From the NCBI RefSeq assembly GCF_017355985.1, contig NZ_JAFIQU010000031.1, forward strand, positions 1-35,057: a stretch of 35,057 bases of DNA. The letters run 5' to 3'. Every line of letters starts with the position of its first letter. Position 1 is the stretch's first letter. Source of the DNA: Arenibaculum pallidiluteum (GTDB lineage: Bacteria > Pseudomonadota > Alphaproteobacteria > Azospirillales > Azospirillaceae). A model generated the notes under the pieces. The model was not told the origin of the DNA, searched no databases, and saw only the letters and a program-made list of their open reading frames with translations. A program made the position numbers and the translations under genes. Positions 24,996-32,759 of the stretch are shown here, one piece after another.

Positions 24996-27191
24996 TCAGT
25001 TGGTCGTAAGGACGCGAATCTCGCCGTCGCGCCGGAGTACGGAGAGCGCCGCTCCATCACCGTGGCGATGGAGCTGGACATCGACCGAGGCGCCGGCGAT
25101 CGAGATGCGCCGCAGTGTCACTATGTCGAGCGACGGCGGCAATGTAGGCCGGTCGAAGGTCACGGCGCCGGCTTCGGGGTCGAAGCCGAGGCCGAGGCAC
25201 GCCTGAAGCACGGCCACTGGCGCCGCCGCGGCCCATGCCTGCGGCGCGCAGGCGACGGGGTAAGGTGTCGGGCTGCCACCGGAGCGCCGCCGGAACCCGC
25301 AGAAGAGTTCGGGCAGACGCCGAAGGTCCATGTATGTTGCGGCCCCCAGCAACGCTTCGAGCAACCGGGCGGTCTCCGCGCGCAGGCCGTAGCGCGCGAA
25401 GCCGAGTGCGATCAGCGCATTGTCGTGCGGCCAGACCGACCCGTTGTGATAGGACATCGGATTGTAGCGCGCCTCGCCCGAGGCGACGGTCCGGATGCCC
25501 CAGCCCGAAAGGAAGTCGCGGCCCATCAGCTGTGCCGCAACCCGTCGCGCCCGGGCCGGTGCGGCGATGCCGGCTAGCAGCGCATGACCGGCGTTGGAGG
25601 CGCGCACGCGGCAGGGCTGCTTGTCGCCGTCCAGCGCCAACACGTAGGTCCCCAGATCCTCGTCCCAGAACTGCTCCTCGAAACGGGTCCGCAGTGTGTC
25701 GGCCCTGCTATCCTGTGCGACCGCCTCGGCGTGGTCGCCCAGGCGCCGCGCGATCGCCGCCGCGGCCCGGCGCGCCGCGTAGGCGTAGGCCTGGACCTCG
25801 CACAGGGCGATCGGACCGCGGGCCAGCGACCCGTCGGCGTGAAAGACGGAATCGTGGCTGTCCTTCCAACCCTGGTTCGCCAGACCGCTTTCTGTCTGCC
25901 GGGCGTATTCCAGGAAACCGTCACCGTCCCTGTCCCCGTAGCGGTCCATCCAGTCGAGCGCTGCTTGCACGTGTGGCCACAGCGTGCGTGCGGTCGCCAG
26001 GTCGCCGGTCCGTTCCAGATAGGCACCTGCCAGCGTCACGAAGAGCGGTGTCGAATCGATGCTGCCGTAATAGCGGCGGAACGGCACCTCGCCGAGTGCG
26101 GCCATCTCGCCACCGCGGGTCTCGTGAAGGATTTTGCCGGGCTCTGCGTCTGCCTCCGGATCCTCTGCCGTGGCCTGGTTGGCCGCGAGGTACCCGAGGA
26201 CGCCGCGCGCGATCTCGGGATCCATCCACAGCGTCTCGAGCGCCGTGATGATGCCATCCCGGCCAAAGGCGGTGCTGAACCACGGAATTCCGGCATAGGG
26301 GTACGGACCCTCGGGCTTGTCGGTCAGCAGCATGTACAGGTCGGAGACCGAGCGCCGGACCACTTCGTTGAAAACCTCGTGCGTGGTTGCGACCGATGCG
26401 GCCCGTGACGAGGAGTCCCGCAGCGCGCGCCGCGCATGGGTCATGGACGTCAGGAACGTCCGACGGATCGAGCCTGTGAGGCCGCCCTCGCGGAAGGCCA
26501 CAGCCAGATGGATTTCCCTGGAACCGCGCGGCGGGAGCCGCAGCTCGAATGTCGCAGTGTCCGCGGTGAGCGTATCGGGCACCGGTTCGAAGCGAAGCTC
26601 CGTGACGCGCAGCAGCCCGTCCAGGCCGGTGTAGGCCAGGCGGACGAGATCCGCGCCGACCTCAGGTGCGTGCAACGTGCCCCGCCGCGCCCGCCGAGAT
26701 CCGCGGACCTCGAACAGATCGGCGAAATCGGCGCCGAACCGGATGGCGAGCCGGATTGCCACAGGATGAGCCGCAAAGTTCCGCACGGACAGGCGTTCGT
26801 AGCAGGCGCCGTCCCAGAGGAACTTGGTGCGGAGCAGATGGATCGTGTCGCGCTCGACCGCGAGAGCTCCGTCGCGGAAGATGTCGGGGTTCGTGAGGTC
26901 GCAGGTCAGCGCTGCATTGTCGAGCCGCAGGGTCGAGCTCAGCAGCATCGGACGCTCGCCGTCGAGCGACAGCTCGAACAGAGAGAGATGGCGCGTATCC
27001 TGATGAAACAGGCCCTCGGGGCTTCCAGGGCCGCTGACGATGTCGCCGTTGTGGTCGAAGACGGCGAAGCTGTCTCCGTGCTTGAGCGTCCGTGGCCTTC
27101 GCTCGGCCAGCGAGCTGGTCGCCGGGATGTAGAACTGGGGCGTGCCAACGCCGTGGAAGGCTGCGGCGTTCGGCGTGCCGGTGTCGGGCAT
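24996..27191 (-). CDS. Amylo-alpha-1,6-glucosidase / glycogen-debranching-type glycoside hydrolase
   Basis: 731 residues from ATG 27191. The N-terminal domain is the trimming-glucosidase type (FAVFDHNGDIVSGPGSPEGL, FHQDTRHLSLFELSLDG) and the catalytic (alpha/alpha)6 domain has PYAGIPWFSTAFGRDGIITA with an Asp as likely general acid, GLANQGWKDSHDSVFHADG, and NPMSYHNGSVWPHDNALIA with the conserved His-Asp. Family members (MGH/GDE type) hydrolyse alpha-1,6 branches or related glucosides in the cytosol. The gene follows a GT4 glycosyltransferase, so the two probably work on the same alpha-glucan. The 53-base gap between them holds a strong hairpin. It is the last gene before ROSE-B. No signal peptide. 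Confidence 0.9.
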   Translation of the reverse strand: MPDTGTPNAAAFHGVGTPQFYIPATSSLAERRPRTLKHGDSFAVFDHNGDIVSGPGSPEGLFHQDTRHLSLFELSLDGERPMLLSSTLRLDNAALTCDLTNPDIFRDGALAVERDTIHLLRTKFLWDGACYERLSVRNFAAHPVAIRLAIRFGADFADLFEVRGSRRARRGTLHAPEVGADLVRLAYTGLDGLLRVTELRFEPVPDTLTADTATFELRLPPRGSREIHLAVAFREGGLTGSIRRTFLTSMTHARRALRDSSSRAASVATTHEVFNEVVRRSVSDLYMLLTDKPEGPYPYAGIPWFSTAFGRDGIITALETLWMDPEIARGVLGYLAANQATAEDPEADAEPGKILHETRGGEMAALGEVPFRRYYGSIDSTPLFVTLAGAYLERTGDLATARTLWPHVQAALDWMDRYGDRDGDGFLEYARQTESGLANQGWKDSHDSVFHADGSLARGPIALCEVQAYAYAARRAAAAIARRLGDHAEAVAQDSRADTLRTRFEEQFWDEDLGTYVLALDGDKQPCRVRASNAGHALLAGIAAPARARRVAAQLMGRDFLSGWGIRTVASGEARYNPMSYHNGSVWPHDNALIALGFARYGLRAETARLLEALLGAATYMDLRRLPELFCGFRRRSGGSPTPYPVACAPQAWAAAAPVAVLQACLGLGFDPEAGAVTFDRPTLPPSLDIVTLRRISIAGASVDVQLHRHGDGAALSVLRRDGEIRVLTTN

Positions 27192-27211
27192 GCATGTCTC
27201 CCTCAGGTTCT

Positions 27212-27233
27212 GGGGCCGTCGCCGGACGGCCCC
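27212..27233 (-). terminator. Strong intercistronic hairpin
   Basis: GGGGCCGTC and GACGGCCCC form a perfect 9-bp stem with a 4-base loop in the 53-base gap between the glycosyltransferase stop and the debranching enzyme start. No T-run follows on the minus strand. It may be an attenuator or RNA-stability element, not a full terminator. Confidence 0.45.
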
Positions 27234-27244
27234 CCGGCGGTTCC

Positions 27245-28294
27245 TCACACCGCCTGCAAGGCGGGGGCCCGCTGTTTCAGCGCCTCGTAGACCGCCACAT
27301 AGTCGCGCGCCATCCGGGCTGCCGAGAAGCGCTCCTCGAAGCGCCGACGGATGAGGCGGCGGTCGAACCTCTCGACCCGACGGGCAGCCTCGACCGCCCC
27401 GTCCATGTCGTCGACGATGGAACCGGTAACGCCGTCCTCGAGCACTTCCGGCACGGAGCCGCACCGGAACGCGATCACCGGCGTTCCGCAGGACATGGCT
27501 TCGATCATCACGAGCCCGAAGGGCTCCGGCCAGTCGATCGGGAACAGCAGTGCCAGGGCATCGCCGAGGAACCGGGCCTTCTGCGTCTCGTTGACCTCGC
27601 CCACGAACTCGACGAGCGGATGGGCGAGCAGCGGCTTGATGCTGTTCTCGAAGTAGGCGAGGTCGGCGCGATCGACTTTGGCCGCGATGCGCAGAGGGAT
27701 GCCGGCGCGCTTGGCAATCTCGATGGCGCGGTCCGGCCGCTTCTCGGGCGAGATCCGGCCGAGGAAAGCCAGGTAGCGCCCGCGGGGCTCCGGACTGAAG
27801 GGAAGCAGGTCGGGCGGCAGGCCATGGTGCACCGTTCCCACCCAGTTCACCGGCGGCATCGGGCGGCGCTGGTCGTCGGAGATCGACACCAGCGGGAACT
27901 CCGGGAAGCGGCGGTAGAAGGGCTGCAGGTCGGGCAGGTCGAGTCTCCCGTGCAGCGTCGTCACCGTGCGGTCCGCCAGGTGCCGAAACATCGGGAAATG
28001 CAGCATGTCGACGTGGAAATGCAGGACGTCAAACTCCGGGGCCCGCCGTCGCAGCTCGTCGAGCATCATAAGGTGATACGGGATTGCATCCTGCACCTGC
28101 GGCGTCAGCCGGAGCGCCGTGTCCCAGCAGGCAACGAGCTCGGCCGAGGTCCGTGAGTCCCCGCTCGCGAACAGGGTGACGTCGTGACCCTGGCGCACGA
28201 GCTCCTCGGTCAGGTACGAGACGATCCGCTCGGTGCCGCCATAGAGCTTGGGCGGCACGCTTTCGATCAGGGGAGCGATCTGTGCAATCCTCAT
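27245..28294 (-). CDS. GT4-family glycosyltransferase
   Basis: 349 residues from ATG 28294 (GAGGGAT site). The N-terminal Rossmann domain begins MRIAQIAPLIESVPPKLYGG with the acceptor-side GGTERIVSYL, and the C-terminal domain carries GRISPEKRPDRAIEIAKRAG and the nucleotide-sugar EPFGLVMIEAMSCGTPVIAF (E-x7-E). The family transfers a sugar from a nucleotide donor with retention. The pair with the debranching-type hydrolase suggests alpha-glucan or trehalose-like metabolism, though a cell-surface polysaccharide is also possible. No membrane segments. It lies about 50 bases after the NDUFS4-like gene. Confidence 0.92.
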   Translation of the reverse strand: MRIAQIAPLIESVPPKLYGGTERIVSYLTEELVRQGHDVTLFASGDSRTSAELVACWDTALRLTPQVQDAIPYHLMMLDELRRRAPEFDVLHFHVDMLHFPMFRHLADRTVTTLHGRLDLPDLQPFYRRFPEFPLVSISDDQRRPMPPVNWVGTVHHGLPPDLLPFSPEPRGRYLAFLGRISPEKRPDRAIEIAKRAGIPLRIAAKVDRADLAYFENSIKPLLAHPLVEFVGEVNETQKARFLGDALALLFPIDWPEPFGLVMIEAMSCGTPVIAFRCGSVPEVLEDGVTGSIVDDMDGAVEAARRVERFDRRLIRRRFEERFSAARMARDYVAVYEALKQRAPALQAV

Positions 28295-28347
28295 CGGCAA
28301 TGATCCCTCTCTGAACTGCAAGGGGCAACCGCACGCGTGGCCGCAGC

Positions 28348-28800
28348 TCAGGCGGCCACAAGCGTCAGCAAGTCGGGATCCGGGTCCCTGGCCGGCTGGA
28401 CCGGCGGTTCGGAGAGCCAGGTCGGACGTGGCGCCACCGGCCGCAGCTCGGCTTCGCCCTTTACGGTGACCTCCCAGCCGCGCCGGGCCGCAAAGGCCAA
28501 GGCCGCATCGAGCGTGGCGAATTCCAGCCGGATCTGCTTGCGCGTGTCCGCGGACCCCGACCAGCCCATCAGGAAGTCCGGACGTTCCGGCTCCTGGGGG
28601 ACGAAGTCGAGCACCCACGGCCGGGCGCGGAGACCGCGCTGCAGGGGGCTTCTGCATGGCCGGTAGATCCAGGCATCGCCGGACGTCGCGACATCGGGCC
28701 GGCGGGCGGAACGCCGGGTGGCCGAATCCTGGGCAGGAAACGGGATAATTGTGGCTTCATCGGCCGTGGAGGCCAGGCGATCGGACATGAGTTTCGTCAT
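28348..28800 (-). CDS. NDUFS4-family (ETC complex I subunit) protein
   Basis: 150 residues from ATG 28800 (AGGAG 9 bases upstream). After a 45-residue variable N-terminus comes the family core: WIYRPCRSPLQRGLRARPWV, LDFVPQEPERPDFLMGWSGS, ADTRKQIRLEFATLDAALAF and AARRGWEVTVKGEAELR. This is the pattern of the 18-kDa accessory subunit of complex I, which binds the peripheral arm. The normal alphaproteobacterial copy is a single small gene unlinked to stress genes, so this copy among hsp20 and envelope genes is probably a paralogue. Whether it joins complex I cannot be told. The N- and C-terminal extensions are longer than usual. Confidence 0.85.
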   Translation of the reverse strand: MTKLMSDRLASTADEATIIPFPAQDSATRRSARRPDVATSGDAWIYRPCRSPLQRGLRARPWVLDFVPQEPERPDFLMGWSGSADTRKQIRLEFATLDAALAFAARRGWEVTVKGEAELRPVAPRPTWLSEPPVQPARDPDPDLLTLVAA

Positions 28801-28831
28801 GGTTTGAACTCCTGGTTCGGCGGCTCGGCCC

Positions 28832-28859
28832 GGTCCGGGGCGCGCGAGCACCCCGGACC
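28832..28859 (-). terminator. Strong intercistronic hairpin
   Basis: GGTCCGGGG (28832-28840) and CCCCGGACC (28851-28859) form a 9-bp perfect stem. It lies between the small exported protein gene (stop 28868) and the NDUFS4-like gene (start 28800). On the plus strand four T follow, which would suit a rightward terminator, but the genes run leftward; on the minus strand it may slow or trim the transcript. Confidence 0.45.
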
Positions 28860-28867
28860 TTTTCCTG

Positions 28868-29164
28868 TCAGCCCTGCGCCTCGCGGACGGTGCCGCTCGC
28901 ATCGACCAGCAGGCGAACCGTCTGCCCATCCTTCGTGGCCGTGGCCTCGAAGACCTCACCCCTGCGTTCGACCGAGCCCGAGGGGACAAGCCCATTCGCG
29001 GCCATATGGGCGTGCAGCAGGTTCAACGCCCGCGTGTAGGCCGGCCCGTCGGGATTGCGGACCCCGGTCGGGGCGGCGGCAGCTGCGGCGGGCCACAACA
29101 GCGCGGTGGCCGTCAGGCCGGCAAGCAAGGCATTTCGAAATGCGCTCCTGACCTTTCCGTTCAT
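28868..29164 (-). CDS. Small exported PepSY-like protein
   Basis: 98 residues from ATG 29164, with AGGAGG seven bases upstream. A signal peptide (AFRNALLAGLTATALLWPAA, cleavage after AAAAA) precedes a 60-residue mature domain with HAHMAANGLVPSG, then VERRGEVFEATATKDGQTVR and LLVDASGTVREAQG. This two-strand ending resembles PepSY domains, which inhibit proteases or bind metal, but the assignment is weak. It sits in the run of genes downstream of hsp20 and probably acts in the periplasm. Confidence 0.75.
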   Translation of the reverse strand: MNGKVRSAFRNALLAGLTATALLWPAAAAAAPTGVRNPDGPAYTRALNLLHAHMAANGLVPSGSVERRGEVFEATATKDGQTVRLLVDASGTVREAQG

Positions 29165-29207
29165 GACATCCTCCTTCGTTCCAGCAGGCGTGTCGGCCGT
29201 CACGGCC

Positions 29208-29531
29208 TCAAGCGGCCACGTGCGGGGGCTGCCGGGTCATCCAGAGCTCGCATGCGGCGAGCGCCGCGACCACCAAGCCGACCAGGGCGTGGCTCCACGT
29301 CGCAGCCGGCACGTCCGCAAAGCCGAGAACCCAGGGCGAGACGATTGCCCATACGCCGAGAACGGCGTTCACCCATTCCTCCCATTCGGCGTAGCTGAAC
29401 ACCGCCGCAGCGGCGATAACGCCCACGACGCTCGCGGTCAGCCAGGCGTTCCAGGATGCTGAGGGATGTCCGGCGAAGCCGAACGCCCATGGTGCGCAGA
29501 ACAGCACCACGGCTGCGACGAAGTTAAGCAC
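29208..29531 (-). CDS. SPW-repeat membrane protein
   Basis: 107 residues from GTG 29531; an earlier in-frame start is excluded by a TGA. The protein has two SPW-repeat units of two helices each: CAPWAFGFAGHPSASWNAWL and, in the second, WVNAVLGVWAIVSPWVLGFA followed by TWSHALVGLVVAALA. The SPW family has four membrane helices and is common in stress-associated clusters; its function is unknown. AAGGAG lies about 17 bases before the GTG, rather far, so the exact start is not certain. It is downstream of hsp20 in the same direction. Confidence 0.88.
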   Translation of the reverse strand: MLNFVAAVVLFCAPWAFGFAGHPSASWNAWLTASVVGVIAAAAVFSYAEWEEWVNAVLGVWAIVSPWVLGFADVPAATWSHALVGLVVAALAACELWMTRQPPHVAA

Positions 29532-29608
29532 GTCGATGACGGACTCTTTTCTCCTTCAGGATCTCCATTTTGACCTCCATCCTTGAGCGTCATTCTCCCG
29601 AGGCTCCA

Positions 29609-29645
29609 GGCGGCACACGCCGCCCGTTCCGTGGCCGGACCACGG
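29609..29645 (-). terminator. Two adjacent hairpins after hsp20
   Basis: GGCGGC/GCCGCC (29609-29624, 4-base loop) and CCGTGG/CCACGG (29629-29645, 5-base loop) lie in the gap between the hsp20 stop and the SPW gene. There is no T-run, so partial termination or transcript protection is as likely as full termination. Confidence 0.4.
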
Positions 29646-29675
29646 TGGGACCGCACACGGGATCGGATCGCCTCC

Positions 29676-30149
29676 TTAGGCGGCCTTCCGCTGGGACTGC
29701 CTGGCTCGCCGAGCCTTTGCACGCGCCGACGCTGACCCAATCGGGATCCGGCGCGGCCGTATCGTGTCGGGCAGCTCGTGCAGGAGCTCGATGCGCAGCA
29801 ACCCGCCATCGAGGCTCGCACGTTCGACCCGGACGTGGTCGGCCAGTTCGAAGCGGCGTTCGAAATTGCCAAGCGTAATGCCGCGGTGCAGCACCTCGCT
29901 GGCCGTGTCCACGGGCTTGCGACCGCGGACGCGGAGCAGGTTCGGTTCGGTGGAGATCTCGAGGTCGTCGGGACCCAAGCCGGCCACCGCCAGGGTGATG
30001 CGGTAGGCGTTCTCGCCCGTCCTCTCGATGTCGTAATGCGGGGGGCCTTCGCTCGGCCTCAGCCGCATCACATCATCGAGGAGACCAGCCAGCCGGTCGA
30101 AACCGATGAGGTTTCGGTACAGCGGCGAAGGATCGAGTGCTGATCTCAT
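29676..30149 (-). CDS. Small heat shock protein, Hsp20/alpha-crystallin family
   Basis: 157 residues from ATG 30149, the start placed by the ROSE leader (GGAGG 8 bases upstream); a GTG two codons earlier is part of the leader. The N-terminus (ALDPSPLYRNLIGFDRLAGL) is the class A, IbpA-type pattern of rhizobial small Hsps. The alpha-crystallin domain runs YDIERTGENAYRITLAVAGL through LHRGITLGNFERRFELADHV to LDGGLLRIELLHELP, and the C-terminus has the I-P-I anchor motif (RRIPIG) and a basic tail. The protein would hold unfolding proteins in the cytosol for refolding. Expression is expected to rise on heating through the ROSE element. Confidence 0.96.
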   Translation of the reverse strand: MRSALDPSPLYRNLIGFDRLAGLLDDVMRLRPSEGPPHYDIERTGENAYRITLAVAGLGPDDLEISTEPNLLRVRGRKPVDTASEVLHRGITLGNFERRFELADHVRVERASLDGGLLRIELLHELPDTIRPRRIPIGSASARAKARRARQSQRKAA

Positions 30150-30236
30150 AGCCACATCCTCCTGCGAGCAACATGGTTACGAGGTGCGGCCTGTCGCAGC
30201 CGCGGAAGGCCGGGCCCTTGACGGCTCCCGGCGCGC
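30147..30236 (-). promoter_or_regulatory. ROSE-type RNA thermometer (copy C) before hsp20
   Basis: Minus-strand leader with a 5' hairpin (GCCGGG 30232-30227 with CCCGGC 30214-30209), then CATGTTGCTC, the variable GCA, GGAGGAT and GTGGCTATGAG. This is the classical ROSE position, upstream of an Hsp20 gene, and gives the best support for assigning the other two copies. The fifth stem pair is G-C here and A-T in copy A, a compensatory change. Confidence 0.88.
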
Positions 30237-30267
30237 TTCGAGGTAGTCGGTCTCCGGCGTGGGTCAA
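30237..30267 (-). promoter_or_regulatory. Candidate hsp20 promoter
   Basis: Minus strand TTGACC (30267-30262), 18 bases, CCTCGAA (30243-30237). It matches the arrangement upstream of ROSE-A in both sequence and spacing. Confidence 0.5.
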
Positions 30268-30323
30268 GATCCGGGTCCAATCACCACGGTATTAACCCCG
30301 AAGGCTGGTTCCCCGGAGCGGCC

Positions 30324-30641
30324 GTGTGCATGTTGGGTGCCAGCGTGAGCCGATGTCAAAGGCTCCGGGCGAGCCGATCCCTGCGATTTCAACCGGCTGG
30401 CCACAGCCAGGCCATCCTTGCATGCGGGCGCGGGTGCGGTGCTCGGGACCAAAAGGCGCGGTCAGCCAGCGCCAGGCTGGCCGCGTGGTGCCCCAAGGGC
30501 TGCGGGCACTCGGCGGTGCTGGACTTCGCTTCCTTGGCCGAGAAGCACGGGGCCGAAAAGACGCTCGACGATGTCCGCAGGCTGTTGTTCCGCTCGGCCT
30601 GCGGGGCGAAGGGCGCGGATATCAGGATCATCAGCAAGTAG
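30324..30641 (+). CDS. Possible small zinc-ribbon protein
   Basis: The last 55 residues look real: LAAWCPKGCGHSAVLDFASL, then EKTLDDVRRLLFRSACGAKG and ADIRIISK. This is the CxxCGH ... L.DLxxxLxCxxCGAxG pattern of small zinc-ribbon proteins common in Methylobacteriaceae-type genomes. The first 50 residues are basic, with no family likeness and no ribosome site at ATG 30324, so the true start may lie downstream or the 5' end may be lost. It is divergent from hsp20. Confidence 0.45.
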   Translation: MCMLGASVSRCQRLRASRSLRFQPAGHSQAILACGRGCGARDQKARSASARLAAWCPKGCGHSAVLDFASLAEKHGAEKTLDDVRRLLFRSACGAKGADIRIISK

Positions 30642-30711
30642 CTGGAGCACGCGGCCGCCGTCGGCCAGCGTGCAGCGGGCAGAGCGAGGTCACAATGCCT
30701 GGTGTGCTCCC

Positions 30712-31137
30712 TCAGCGGCCCATGCCGACGAGGCGGGCGCCCTGGGCGGCCGAGGCCTGATCGCGCGCCACCAGGTTCTGATTCCAGGTGACCATCTCCA
30801 TGGCGCTGCCGTTCGGCGCCACGATCCTCACCCGCGAGATTGCCGGGCCCTTGGCGATCACTTCGACCCGTTGACCGGGCTTGGTCAGCGTGCACCCGGG
30901 TACGCTGCTGAACCGCTTGCCGTCCCTGGCATGTGCGGCCTTGACGACCTCTCTCAGGCCGTCCTCCGTTCGGCATGCCATCATGCCGTCGGTCACATAG
31001 ACGCCGGCCTCGCGGGAAGGACTCGAACTCCCGGGAGCGCCCCAGACCAGCGCGTTCCCCTCGATGAGAGCATATACGCCAGCCGCCACAACAGCCAAGC
31101 CGCCGCCCAGCCAAGAAAGCCATTTCAATCGCGGCAT
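30712..31137 (-). CDS. Membrane-anchored hypothetical protein
   Basis: 141 residues from ATG 31137. One N-terminal membrane helix (WLGGGLAVVAAGVYALIEGN) is followed by a domain with two Cys (MACRTEDGL, VPGCTLTKPG), which could form a disulphide outside the cytosol. The pattern VYVTDGMMACRTEDGLREVV and KPGQRVEVIAKGP suggests an SH3-like beta-barrel fold. I do not recognise a named family. It stands alone, about 95 bases after the amidohydrolase gene in the same direction. Confidence 0.7.
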   Translation of the reverse strand: MPRLKWLSWLGGGLAVVAAGVYALIEGNALVWGAPGSSSPSREAGVYVTDGMMACRTEDGLREVVKAAHARDGKRFSSVPGCTLTKPGQRVEVIAKGPAISRVRIVAPNGSAMEMVTWNQNLVARDQASAAQGARLVGMGR

Positions 31138-31232
31138 CGTCCCTCTGCTCAGCCATCGGCCACAAGCATGTGGGGGAGCTTGTGGTCATGGTGGGCGAAG
31201 TGCACGCTTCGGACTTCAGTGCAGGTCGCGCG

Positions 31233-32759
31233 TCAGGTGCGGAAAAGGTCAGGGTCGATCTTCGCCGCCTGGAAGAGGTGATCGCGCGAGGCCTCGAGCT
31301 CGCGGCGCAGTTTCGGCAGATCCACGTCGAGCAGCCGGCCCTTCCACTTCCGGACCTTGCCGGCGACGATCACGGTGTCGACGTTGCTGCGCTCCATGAG
31401 GGTCACCACCGCGCCGGGGACGTGGTTCAGCGGCGCCACGTTGATGGCGCCGGCGTCGAGCAGGACGATGTCCGCCTCCTTGCCGGGCGTGAGCGTTCCG
31501 ATCTTCCTGTCTAGCCGGAGATGCCGCGCGCCCTCCACCGTGGCGAAGCGGATCACGTCGCGCGACGTGAGCAGCTTCGGCAGGTTCTTTTCCCCCGCGA
31601 GCGCGCGCTCGTTCACGAGCGCGCGCTGCAGCGTCATCATCGAGCGCATCTGTGTGAAGAAATCGGCCGTCATCGTGCACTCCACGTCCGTGCTGAGCGA
31701 CGGCTCGACATTCATCTCCATGGCCTTGAGGATCGGCGGCATGCCGTGCCGCATCGTCATTTCGATTGGCACGGCGATCGAGACGGTGGCGCCCGCATCG
31801 GCGATCGCCCGCCAGTGCTCGTCGGACATGAGGGTCATGTGGATGAAGTGGAGGTCGGGGCCGAGGGCCTTCGCCTGGATGCGCTCGTCGACGGCCTTCG
31901 GGATCCCGAAGTTCCCGAACACGTGCGCGGCAATGGGAATGCCGAGTTCCCGGCCGATCCGCCATGACGCTTCGTAGCCCGGCAGATAGAGTTCGCCGCC
32001 CATCATCATCGTGAGGAGCTGGTCCTCCGACGAGAAGTGCTCCTTCATCACCCGGCGGGCATCGTCCGGATACCTGCTGGCATTGCCGCTCCCCTCGAAG
32101 TACCCGAGCACGGCGCGCCTACCCGAATCAGCCAGGCCCTTCACCGCCGCGTCGGTGTGCTCGGGCGAATGGTGGATCTGGGAGACGTCGAGCACGGAGG
32201 TGACGCCGGCGTCGAGCTGGCTCAAGGAGCCGAACAGGATGTTGATGTGCACGTCCTGCGGCCGATACGCGGGAGCGAACTTGCCCAGGATGAAGTCGAA
32301 GTAGTTGATCGCGCCGTGCGGCTGGCCGTCGTTGAACAGGAGGCCGTCCGCCAGGAAGCTCCGCAAGGCGGTCTCGAACTCGTGATGATGGGTGTCGATG
32401 AAGCCCGGCATCACGATCATGCCGCGTGCGTCGACCACCTGCGCATCGCCCGCGTCCACATTGCTGCCGACCGCGGCAATCCTCCGCCCCTCGACGAGCA
32501 CGTCGGCTTCGGCGAAGTCGCCGACGGCCGGATCCATGCTCAGAACCGCACCACCACGGATCAGGTAGCGGCGGCCGACGGTGCCGGAATCGACGGGCGG
32601 CGCTATCGCCTGAGCCGATGCCGGCGGCGCGTCGAGCAGTGCCGGTCCCACGGTAGCCGCAGTGCCGGCCAGCGCCGCGGTCCTGATGAAGTCGCGTCGG
32701 GAGAGGGGGCGCGAGCGGGACCGCTCGCCTGGGTGCGCGGAGTCGCAGAGGCTACACAT
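31233..32759 (-). CDS. Tat-exported amidohydrolase
   Basis: 508 residues from ATG 32759 (AAGGATGG site). The N-terminus has a twin-arginine signal, SRRDFIRTAALAGTAATVGP with a cleavage region DAPPASAQA, unusual for this mostly cytosolic family. The fold is the TRZ/ATZ/cytosine-deaminase-like amidohydrolase: a small beta domain (YLIRGGAVLSMDPAVGDF), the metal motif GFIDTHHHEFE, a His of HVFGNFG, FIHMTLMSDEHW, the Asp of STDVECTM, and LTPGKEADIVLLDAG at the end. It would hydrolyse an amidine, ring amide or chlorinated compound in the periplasm. The substrate is not inferable. It is not obviously part of an operon. Confidence 0.92.
   Translation of the reverse strand: MCSLCDSAHPGERSRSRPLSRRDFIRTAALAGTAATVGPALLDAPPASAQAIAPPVDSGTVGRRYLIRGGAVLSMDPAVGDFAEADVLVEGRRIAAVGSNVDAGDAQVVDARGMIVMPGFIDTHHHEFETALRSFLADGLLFNDGQPHGAINYFDFILGKFAPAYRPQDVHINILFGSLSQLDAGVTSVLDVSQIHHSPEHTDAAVKGLADSGRRAVLGYFEGSGNASRYPDDARRVMKEHFSSEDQLLTMMMGGELYLPGYEASWRIGRELGIPIAAHVFGNFGIPKAVDERIQAKALGPDLHFIHMTLMSDEHWRAIADAGATVSIAVPIEMTMRHGMPPILKAMEMNVEPSLSTDVECTMTADFFTQMRSMMTLQRALVNERALAGEKNLPKLLTSRDVIRFATVEGARHLRLDRKIGTLTPGKEADIVLLDAGAINVAPLNHVPGAVVTLMERSNVDTVIVAGKVRKWKGRLLDVDLPKLRRELEASRDHLFQAAKIDPDLFRT

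Noticed and set aside
20837..30267. Three minus-strand frames starting M..LL.GG.GYE at 21088, 24816 and 30174, which look like a peptide family
   Set aside because: The likeness comes from the conserved ROSE nucleotides read in another frame; after about ten codons the sequences diverge completely.
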